Notes under the pieces: generated by a model | Seen by the model: only the letters and a program-made list of their open reading frames with translations | What the model was told of the DNA's origin: nothing | Databases searched by the model: none | DNA from: an uncultured Bacilli bacterium | GTDB taxonomy: Bacteria > Bacillota_I > Bacilli_A > RF39 > UBA660 | DNA: 5,795 bases | Direction of reading: 5' to 3' | Assembly (NCBI GenBank): GCA_947624855.1 | Contig: CANQMC010000078.1 | Coordinates: 1 to 5,795 of the forward strand | Position numbers and translations under genes: made by a program | In this document: piece by piece, positions 1-5,477 of the stretch | Layout of the letters: each line of letters begins with the position of its first letter | Numbering within the stretch: position 1 is the first letter of the stretch

Positions 1-70
1 CGATAGTGTACATGCTTGCACCACCGATTCCTATTAAATGAATATTTTTATAATTTTTAATATTTTCCAT
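1..70 (-). CDS. murC: UDP-N-acetylmuramate--L-alanine ligase MurC, N-terminal fragment
   Basis: This is the first 23 codons of a minus-strand gene that runs off the left edge. The start ATG is at 70-68, preceded by an AGAGGTG-type ribosome binding site at about 76-82. The visible protein contains IHLIGIGGASM, the N-terminal nucleotide-binding glycine loop typical of MurC, which usually reads IHFIGIGG-x-x-M close to the start. MurC is the cytoplasmic ATP-dependent ligase that adds L-alanine to UDP-N-acetylmuramic acid, the first amino acid of the peptidoglycan stem peptide. It would imply that the organism makes a cell wall. The gene is divergent from the four-gene membrane operon and has its own promoter at 93-122. 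The related ligase Mpl shares this loop, so the call rests on a short stretch, but the spacing from the start fits MurC well. Confidence 0.82.
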   Translation of the reverse strand, partial: MENIKNYKNIHLIGIGGASMYTI

Positions 71-92
71 TTTTACACCTCTAACTTATTAT

Positions 93-122
93 ATTATATA
101 CTCAAAAGGGTTGTTTTAGCAA
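93..122 (-). promoter_or_regulatory. Promoter of murC
   Basis: On the minus strand a TTGCTA -35 box (122-117) and a perfect TATAAT -10 box (98-93) are separated by 18 bases. A second, overlapping TATAAT lies at 93-88. Transcription would start near 86, only about 15 bases before the murC start codon. The A/T-tract region at 123-145 just upstream of the -35 box could act as an UP element; that part is inference. Confidence 0.6.
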
Positions 123-180
123 TATTTTATTAAAAAATTTTTAATATTAACAAGATGTTCTTTTTTTTTCCTTTAATAGG

Positions 181-195
181 TGATATAATTATAAT
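181..195 (+). promoter_or_regulatory. Extended -10 promoter of the four-gene membrane operon
   Basis: TGATATAAT at 181-189 is an extended -10 element (TG-N-TATAAT), followed immediately by another TATAAT at 190-195. No good -35 box is present at the right distance, only a T-rich run at 158-172, which fits dependence on the extended -10. Transcription would begin at about 196-202, giving a leader of about 40-45 bases. The leader contains a strong GGAGG ribosome binding site at 229-233, seven bases before the ATG at 241. Confidence 0.6.
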
Positions 196-240
196 GAATA
201 ATTTTAATAATAAGTTTTTTAATATATTGGAGGAAACCTT

Positions 241-585
241 ATGAATTTAGATAATTTTTGTCAAGGAGCTGTGCAAGGTGTATTTACAACTTTAGGTTGG
301 GTTTTCTTTGCAGTTAAAATATTAGTACCAATTTTATTAATTGTTTTTGGTTCAATTAATTTTGGAAAAGCAGTAATTAGTAGTAAAGATGATGAAATTA
401 AAAAAGCTGGTAAATCTTTAGTTATTAAAGCTATTGCGGGTATTTTAATATTTTTTGTGCCATCCTTTTTAAATTTAATTGTTGATATGGTTGATCATGA
501 TAATGTTTATAATGGGGATTTTGCAGATTGTACAAGATGTATGTTTAATCCTTCTAATAATTGTGCAAGTTTAGGGGGCAAATAA
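241..585 (+). CDS. Small two-helix pilin-like membrane protein (VirB2/TrbC-like topology)
   Basis: This 114-residue protein has two hydrophobic helices, about residues 17-40 and 61-83. A short charged loop containing KAVISSKDDEIKKAGK joins them and should face the cytoplasm. Both termini would then lie outside, which is the topology of VirB2/TrbC conjugation pilins and of the pilin-like proteins in mycoplasma conjugative elements. There is no cleavable signal peptide. Four cysteines (C7, C97, C100, C108) all fall in the predicted outside parts; three cluster in a C-terminal tail ending in GGK. The start is fixed by GGAGG at 229-233. It opens an operon with the Cys-rich protein (1-base gap) and the TrbL/VirB6-like protein, which supports a role as a pilin or small structural subunit. 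The hairpin is closely matched by the C-terminus of the next gene's product. The call rests on topology and context, not on a recognised family signature. Confidence 0.6.
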   Translation: MNLDNFCQGAVQGVFTTLGWVFFAVKILVPILLIVFGSINFGKAVISSKDDEIKKAGKSLVIKAIAGILIFFVPSFLNLIVDMVDHDNVYNGDFADCTRCMFNPSNNCASLGGK

Positions 586-586
586 T

Positions 587-1540
587 ATGAAGAAATGTAG
601 TTATTTATTATTATTCGTTTTATGTCTATTTTTAGGAATAAATGGAGTAGAGGCTAAACCTATAGGAGATGAATGTATTAATAATAACACTTGTAAAGCA
701 ATTTGTAGTTACAATATTGTTTATAATGAAAAAGGTTCTTTTTCACATGTAACAGATTCTAATGAAATAAAAAAAATAACTCGAAGATTGTCTATTTATT
801 ATATTTATGATTCTGATAATATAAAAATGAAATGGGATATAGGCTCATCAAATTATGTAACTGCTAGTGGAAATTTAGCAAATGGAAAAGGCTTATCTAA
901 AAATAATGGAGAGTTTGTTTCTGTTACGTGGCCTAATAGTACACCAATGATTACTGCAAAAAGTTTTACTTGTCCTAAGTATGCTTACGTAGGTTATGAT
1001 TCTGCTTTGGCTTCATCTAATAGTTTTAAAAATAAATTGTGTTTTGATAACGATGGTAGTACATGTTTGAAAATTACAACTGGCAATGTTGATTATTCCA
1101 GAAAAAATACTTTTTCATCTAGTAAAATGGAATATGATATTTCTGAAGAAATGGGTGGAGATGTAGGAAAAGAAGATTTAGATAAACAACATAAAGAAGA
1201 AAATGAAGATGTATCAAGTAAACTTTTTAATTGGGATATTGGTGGTACTTGTGATAGTTATTTAGGTGCTATAAATGATAAAAATGCTCCAGCTTATTAT
1301 TTACATTTTGCCTTTAATTTATTAAAATATGCTGCAATATTAATGTTATTTATATTTACGGTTGTAGATTTTGCAAAAGCAATTCCATCAGGAAAAGATG
1401 ATGCTTTACCAAGTGCTCTTAAAAATACTCTTAAAAGGTTTATAATTGCAGTTATAATATTCTTTATACCAATTATTATTGATTTTGTATTTCAAGTTTT
1501 AGGAATTACATCAAGTACTAGTTGTGTAACTGGAAAGTAG
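587..1540 (+). CDS. Secreted Cys-rich ectodomain fused to a C-terminal pilin-like two-helix module
   Basis: This is a 317-residue protein. Residues 1-23 form a signal peptide (basic MKK start, hydrophobic core, VEA cleavage site before K24). Residues 24-240 form an extracytoplasmic domain with seven cysteines (C30, C36, C40, C129, C152, C160, C222), possibly disulfide-linked, and an acidic, Lys/Glu-rich linker at about 185-212. Two hydrophobic helices follow (about 241-263 and 283-306) around a cytoplasmic loop carrying KAIPSGKDD. The end is a short outside tail with C313, finishing in GK. The helix pair matches that of the preceding gene's product, with 13 identities in 32 ungapped columns counted by hand (residues 264-295 here against 43-74 there). 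I do not recognise the ectodomain. The start follows the upstream stop by one base and has an AGGGGG site at 573-578. It is likely an envelope-anchored partner or specialised pilin of the same machine. Confidence 0.6.
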   Translation: MKKCSYLLLFVLCLFLGINGVEAKPIGDECINNNTCKAICSYNIVYNEKGSFSHVTDSNEIKKITRRLSIYYIYDSDNIKMKWDIGSSNYVTASGNLANGKGLSKNNGEFVSVTWPNSTPMITAKSFTCPKYAYVGYDSALASSNSFKNKLCFDNDGSTCLKITTGNVDYSRKNTFSSSKMEYDISEEMGGDVGKEDLDKQHKEENEDVSSKLFNWDIGGTCDSYLGAINDKNAPAYYLHFAFNLLKYAAILMLFIFTVVDFAKAIPSGKDDALPSALKNTLKRFIIAVIIFFIPIIIDFVFQVLGITSSTSCVTGK

Positions 1541-1548
1541 GTGGTTAA

Positions 1549-3879
1549 ATGTTGATTTTGAATTTCTTTACAGAAACTATAGGAAAAGCAATTGTAAGTT
1601 TATTGTTATTGTTAGATTCTTTTATCTATTCATTAGTTGATTGGACTTATCAAATTATATTAATACTTGCTAATACTAATATTTTACAAAATACAACAAC
1701 AGTTTCAGATTTAATAAAAAGAATGTATGTAATACTTGGCGTTATTATGATGTTTTTAATTGCTTATTCTTTATTAAAAGGTATGGTAAATCCAAATGAA
1801 GCTTTAAAAGATAAAAAATCACCAGTTAATTTAATAAAAAATGTAATAATATCAATAGTACTTATTGCTTTAGTACCTACGATATTTGATTTTGCATATG
1901 GTTTTCAAAATGCTTTATTAACAGAAAATACTATTGGAAAAATAATACTTGGTTCAACTTCTTCAGAAATAACAAATGAAAATGGAGAAGCAACAAGTGC
2001 AAGTGAAGTTTTGGCTAGTGGTGGTAGAGAAATGGCAGCGGGAGTTTTACAGGCCTTTTTACATCCAGATTATGCAAGTGATAAATGTACTAATAATAAT
2101 GATGGTACATATAATTGTGAAGAAGGTATTGAAGTTCCAGTAGAAGAAATTGGTTTTGAAGATATTGAAAAAGTAGGTTATAATACTTTTTGGAATGATT
2201 ATGTAATAGGTGATAGCTTACTTAATATTACAGCTTTAAATGATAATATTGCCGAAGGTGAAGTAACTTATATATTTATATTATCAACTATAGGTGGTAT
2301 AGTAATTATGTTAGTGTTACTTATGTATTGTTTTGATATTGCAATAAGGGCGGTAAAATTATCAGTTTTTGAAATTATTGCTCCAATAACGATACTTGCT
2401 AGATTAATACCAGGTGAACAGGGTAAAAAAACTTTTGATAATTGGGTTAAAGCTTGTTTATCGACTTTTGTTGAAGTATTTATTAGACTTGCGTTATTAT
2501 TCTTTGCGATTTTAATAATTAAAATTGTAATTCAAAATTTTCCAAATTATTTTAATGCAATTACTCAAGGAAGAGGAAGTAACTTTGGAAATATAGTACT
2601 TAGATTATTTGCTCAAGCATTTATAATTATTGGAATAGTATTATTTTTAAGACAAGCTCCTCAAATAATTAAAGATATTACAGGATTAGATAGTGGTAAA
2701 TTTAATCCACTTAAGAGTGCTTTAGGAGCAGCAGCTTTACTTGGTGGTTCTGCTCAAGCTTTTGCTAATAGACTTAATGCTACAGATGATAATGGTAATA
2801 AACTACCAAGAAAAAGAAGAATACTTAGTGCTTTTGGTGGAGCGGCTAGTGCGGGATTACATGCATTTAGAAATTTAGATAATGTTAAAGATAGAAAATC
2901 AATGAATGAAGCTAGAAAAAATGCGGCTAAACATGCAGCAGAAAGAAAAGCACAAAAAGATAATAGAGAAGCAGAAAAAGAGCGTTATTTAAAAGAAATT
3001 AATGAAGAAAGAGTGCAAGAAGGTAAGTCTGAACTTAAAGGCGTTAGGGGTGCTTTGAAATATAAAGTTGGAGTTGGTAAAGAAAAACTTTTAGAATGGG
3101 CTGGAGTTACAGGTTATGATTCTACTAAGGCTGATAGATTAATTCAAGCATCAAGTGAATTTAATAAATTATATGATAATAGTGTAGATGCCTATAAAGA
3201 GAAAGCAGAATATAAAGATGCTAATTCTGTATCTAAAGAGGCAAAATCACGAAGAACAGTTTTAAGTAGAGAATTTGATGCTTTACAACAAGAATTTCAA
3301 AGTCATTTGCAACAAATATATGCTGATAATGGTATAACAGCAGCTAGTAGTCAAAGAGATAAAGATGCTGCACAACAATTAGCTATGGAAACTTTTAATA
3401 AAAGAACTGAATATGAAACTAAGAGAACTGAATTGCAACAAGCTAATCGAGATTTACAAATTGCAGATCAAAGAGTTGAAGATATTAAGTTTGATGAGCA
3501 TAAAAAGAAAGCAACTTCTATTGTGGCGGATATGAAGACAGCTTTAGATAATATTGAAAGCAAATATGCTGATGTAGCTCCTGCGCTTAATGATATAGAA
3601 AATAGAATTAGAGCCAGTAAATCACAAGCTGAAGCAGATGAATTAATGAATGCTTTTAATATGTTTGGAAACATCCATAAAGACTCTTCACAAGAAACAA
3701 TTTTTAGGGATGCTCTTAGAGATGTTAATAATTCTCAACACCAAATGGCAGAAGCATTTTTAGATTTTATGGATGAGTATAAGAAAGAATTTAGCGATAG
3801 AAAAGCATCAGCTACATATGAAAAAGGAAAACGTGAAAGTTCTTTTGGAAATAGTAATAAAAGTGGGGATTCTAACTAA
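1549..3879 (+). CDS. TrbL/VirB6-like polytopic membrane protein with long cytoplasmic helical tail
   Basis: This 776-residue protein has hydrophobic segments at about 11-41, 57-79, 97-118, 241-265, 271-287, 305-328 and 347-368. Between the third and fourth lies an outside loop of about 120 residues (119-240) with a closely spaced pair, C180 and C190. The stretch around 262-330, with basic residues, VKLSVFEIIAPITIL, a Gly/Lys turn, a conserved-looking F-x-x-W and another helix, resembles the core of TrbL/VirB6 channel proteins of type IV secretion systems. After the last helix come two Gly/Ala-rich patches (388-408, 427-440), an RKRR cluster (421-424) and then about 300 charged residues rich in Lys, Glu, Gln and Ala, probably coiled coil (about 450-490 and 560-700). 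The tail should be cytoplasmic. The family member is larger than a plain VirB6 (about 300 residues). A GTAGGTGG site at 1537-1544 precedes the ATG. In this operon it is the natural platform for the two pilin-like proteins. Confidence 0.68.
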   Translation: MLILNFFTETIGKAIVSLLLLLDSFIYSLVDWTYQIILILANTNILQNTTTVSDLIKRMYVILGVIMMFLIAYSLLKGMVNPNEALKDKKSPVNLIKNVIISIVLIALVPTIFDFAYGFQNALLTENTIGKIILGSTSSEITNENGEATSASEVLASGGREMAAGVLQAFLHPDYASDKCTNNNDGTYNCEEGIEVPVEEIGFEDIEKVGYNTFWNDYVIGDSLLNITALNDNIAEGEVTYIFILSTIGGIVIMLVLLMYCFDIAIRAVKLSVFEIIAPITILARLIPGEQGKKTFDNWVKACLSTFVEVFIRLALLFFAILIIKIVIQNFPNYFNAITQGRGSNFGNIVLRLFAQAFIIIGIVLFLRQAPQIIKDITGLDSGKFNPLKSALGAAALLGGSAQAFANRLNATDDNGNKLPRKRRILSAFGGAASAGLHAFRNLDNVKDRKSMNEARKNAAKHAAERKAQKDNREAEKERYLKEINEERVQEGKSELKGVRGALKYKVGVGKEKLLEWAGVTGYDSTKADRLIQASSEFNKLYDNSVDAYKEKAEYKDANSVSKEAKSRRTVLSREFDALQQEFQSHLQQIYADNGITAASSQRDKDAAQQLAMETFNKRTEYETKRTELQQANRDLQIADQRVEDIKFDEHKKKATSIVADMKTALDNIESKYADVAPALNDIENRIRASKSQAEADELMNAFNMFGNIHKDSSQETIFRDALRDVNNSQHQMAEAFLDFMDEYKKEFSDRKASATYEKGKRESSFGNSNKSGDSN

Positions 3880-4580
3880 TGTTTGATATGTATAAACCTA
3901 AACCAAGGCCAATTAAAGAAGTTATTTATGATTGGGCTCATGGTACTTTATATCAAAATAAAATGGCTTTAGAAATAGTAGATAAAGTATTAGATTTAGT
4001 AGTGCCTGTTAATGATATTTGGACTGAAGATAAAGCTTATGTTGATATAAATTATAAAGTTGGTTATAAAAGAAGTAGTCTTTCAATTAAATATAATAAT
4101 TTTTCTCAGTTTTTAAATTATTATTATAGCGAAGAATTTAAAGCTAAAGCTAAATCTTATATAGATAGATATAAAGGAAGTTTAATTAAAGCTAAAATAG
4201 GGGCTATTAGTTATTTTATTCAATTAGTTGGAAATAAAATTGATGCTAAAGGGGCAGTAGATTTATATAAAAATTTAGAAGAATTAGATGAATTAATGGC
4301 TATAAGACAAATTACTAAAGTAGAAATTATTAAAGAAAATGCTGATTTTATATTTGGTAATTCGCGAATGATAGATTTATATCAAATGAAATATCCTTTA
4401 TATAAAAGTTTAATTGGTCAATATGATGATTGTATAAAATATTTAGGAGAAAATGGAATTAATTTAAGAAATGGAATTAAAGAAGCAATAGATTATGTAA
4501 CTAGTTATGAAGATTTAGAAAATAGACTTTTAAGTGCTAAAGCTAAAGCTGAATTTCAAATTAATAGAATTGAAAGATAA
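3879..4580 (+). CDS. Hypothetical soluble Tyr-rich helical protein, last gene of the membrane operon
   Basis: I do not recognise this 233-residue protein. It has no signal peptide and no convincing membrane segment, so it is probably cytoplasmic. It is mostly helical, with a short region rich in alternating polar/hydrophobic residues (about 50-72) that may be beta strand. It is unusually rich in tyrosine (21 of 233), including YYY at 81-83, and in lysine, with a single cysteine (C184). The C-terminal 30 residues are charged and helical. Its ATG overlaps the TAA of the TrbL-like gene by one base (TAATG), with a GTGGGG site at 3863-3868, so translation is probably coupled and the two proteins are likely made in fixed proportion. 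By context it may bind the long cytoplasmic tail of that protein; this is inference only. No nucleotide-binding or nuclease motif is visible. Confidence 0.75.
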   Translation: MFDMYKPKPRPIKEVIYDWAHGTLYQNKMALEIVDKVLDLVVPVNDIWTEDKAYVDINYKVGYKRSSLSIKYNNFSQFLNYYYSEEFKAKAKSYIDRYKGSLIKAKIGAISYFIQLVGNKIDAKGAVDLYKNLEELDELMAIRQITKVEIIKENADFIFGNSRMIDLYQMKYPLYKSLIGQYDDCIKYLGENGINLRNGIKEAIDYVTSYEDLENRLLSAKAKAEFQINRIER

Positions 4581-4585
4581 TTTTT

Positions 4586-4617
4586 AAAAATGATGTTGGT
4601 TAATAAACATCTTTTTT
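4586..4617 (+). terminator. Terminator of the four-gene operon
   Basis: GATGTT (4592-4597) pairs with AACATC (4606-4611) around an 8-base loop. A T-T mismatch and then AAAAA/TTTTT pairing extend the stem outward. The right arm ends in a run of six T (4612-4617), as in a Rho-independent terminator. The stem is AT-rich and so weak, but its position six bases after the last stop codon and before a new promoter supports the call. Confidence 0.6.
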
Positions 4618-4624
4618 AAATTAC

Positions 4625-4653
4625 TTGTTAAAATATATTTTTTATAATATAAT
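4625..4653 (+). promoter_or_regulatory. Promoter of yceD-rpmF
   Basis: TTGTTA (4625-4630) and TATAAT (4648-4653) are separated by exactly 17 bases. A second TATAAT overlaps at 4643-4648 but would be too close to the -35 box. Transcription would begin near 4660, leaving a leader of only about 9 bases before the yceD ATG. It follows the upstream terminator directly, so yceD-rpmF is a separate unit. Confidence 0.62.
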
Positions 4654-4668
4654 TAATATGGTGATATT

Positions 4669-5142
4669 ATGGTTTATGATTTAAATAAATTAAATATTAA
4701 TAATCCTATTCAAATTGATCAAGATGTAGATATGAGTGAATATCAAAATAAAGAAATTATAGCTTTAAAAGATTTACATTTAAAAGGAAAAATTTATTAT
4801 GATGATGCGGATGATTTAATTATTAATTTGGTATTAACAGGAGTTATGGATTTGCGAGATTCTGTTTCTTTGGAAGTTATTCATTATCCTTTAAATATTA
4901 AAATTACCGAAGAAGATGCTTTTTCTAGTGATTTTTTAGAAGAATATTTAAAAAATACGCAAAATACACTTGATATTATACCTATTTTGTGGGAAAATAT
5001 TGTATTGGAAGTTCCCATGCGTTTAACTAAAACAAAAGATACAGTATTATCGGGTGATGGTTGGAGTTATGGTGAAAATAAAAAAACAAAAGATAATATC
5101 GATCCGAGATTAGCTAAATTAAATGAGCTACTTGACGATTAA
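4669..5142 (+). CDS. yceD: YceD/DUF177 family 23S rRNA accumulation protein
   Basis: This 157-residue protein directly precedes rpmF, the classic position of the YceD (DUF177, YlbN in Bacillus) family, known to be needed for normal 23S rRNA accumulation in E. coli and plants. Family hallmarks are the central LTGVMDLRDSVSLE block (56-69), IDPRLAKLNELL near the C-terminus (144-155) and the ILWENIVLEVPM strand (106-117). It is cytoplasmic, with no membrane segment. The protein contains no cysteine: the positions that carry the C-x-x-C-L type motif in many members are D64 and neighbours here, and the distal Cys cluster is replaced by SGDGW (128-132). Cys-poor forms occur in Bacilli. The start is decided by GGTGAT at 4660-4665, three bases before the ATG, matching the 3' part of an extended Shine-Dalgarno sequence. 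An ATG at 4658 and a GTG at 4661 are out of frame. Confidence 0.85.
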   Translation: MVYDLNKLNINNPIQIDQDVDMSEYQNKEIIALKDLHLKGKIYYDDADDLIINLVLTGVMDLRDSVSLEVIHYPLNIKITEEDAFSSDFLEEYLKNTQNTLDIIPILWENIVLEVPMRLTKTKDTVLSGDGWSYGENKKTKDNIDPRLAKLNELLDD

Positions 5143-5157
5143 GGAAGGAGTGAAAAA

Positions 5158-5346
5158 ATGGCAGTTCCTTTTAGAAGAACAAGTAAAACTAAAAAAAGAA
5201 TGCGTCGTACTCACTTAAAAAAAGAGGTTGGAGCATTAACAAAGTGTCCTAACTGTGGAGAAACTTTAAGACCTCATCGTGCATGTACAAAGTGTGGTTA
5301 CTATAAAAATAAAGAAGTAATTACAACAGAAAAAGAAGAAAACTAG
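5158..5346 (+). CDS. rpmF: 50S ribosomal protein L32
   Basis: This 62-residue basic protein begins MAVPFRRTSKTKKRMRR, the typical L32 N-terminus (the family usually has AVP-x-R-x-x-S-x-x-x-x-x-x-RR). It carries an intact zinc ribbon with C30-x-x-C33 and C43-x-x-C46, the zinc-binding form of L32, and ends in an acidic tail. L32 is a small structural protein of the large ribosomal subunit. Its length is normal. It lies 15 bases after yceD with a strong AAGGAG site at 5145-5150, seven bases before the ATG, so it is better placed for high translation than yceD itself. The stop TAG overlaps the base of the terminator stem that follows. Confidence 0.96.
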   Translation: MAVPFRRTSKTKKRMRRTHLKKEVGALTKCPNCGETLRPHRACTKCGYYKNKEVITTEKEEN

Positions 5347-5369
5347 TTAGTAAATCTAACTTTTTTTTT
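5345..5369 (+). terminator. Rho-independent terminator of yceD-rpmF
   Basis: AGTTAG (5345-5350) pairs with CTAACT (5356-5361) around a 5-base loop, followed by a run of T to 5369. The left arm overlaps the last two bases of the rpmF stop codon. The stem is short, but the T run is long and the position is right. Confidence 0.55.
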
Positions 5370-5409
5370 ATTTTTTATAGAAAGTCTTTAAAATCTTGAG
5401 TTTTGCAGT

Positions 5410-5452
5410 AAAAATGAGCAAAGCCTTATAATTACTAGGCTTGCTCATTTTT
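5410..5452. terminator. Bidirectional terminator hairpin between rpmF and the transposase
   Basis: The left arm (5410-5426, core ATGAGCAAAGCCT) pairs with the right arm (5437-5452, core AGGCTTGCTCAT) along 16 base pairs, with a single bulged A and a 10-base loop. The arms begin in AAAAA and end in TTTTT, so the hairpin has a U-tract in either direction. It can stop readthrough from rpmF on the plus strand and from the transposase gene on the minus strand. It is by far the strongest hairpin in the window. It may belong to the end of the insertion sequence. Confidence 0.75.
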
Positions 5453-5477
5453 GATAGTTGTACAATATTTTTATTTT

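Noticed and set aside
129..145. A/T-only palindrome (8-base arms around one base) in the divergent intergenic region
   Set aside because: Made only of A and T in a very AT-rich spacer, so it is expected by chance; it might serve as UP-element or be a binding site, but nothing else supports an operator.
158..175. T-rich run upstream of the operon as a terminator or a -35 box
   Set aside because: No GC-containing stem precedes it, no plus-strand gene ends upstream, and it does not resemble TTGACA.
71..240. Riboswitch or small RNA in the murC/operon intergenic region
   Set aside because: Both leaders are short and no conserved helix or GC-rich structure is visible.
3468..3674. Minus-strand open frame of 68 codons inside the TrbL-like gene
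   Set aside because: It lies antisense within a coiled-coil coding region, has no ribosome binding site or recognisable domain, and its Ser/Leu-rich product is what the reverse complement of Lys/Glu/Ala codons gives.
3879..4580. The 233-residue protein as a missing T4SS ATPase or relaxase
   Set aside because: No Walker A/B motif, no HUH histidine triad and no relaxase-type tyrosine context; it is too short for VirB4 or VirD4.
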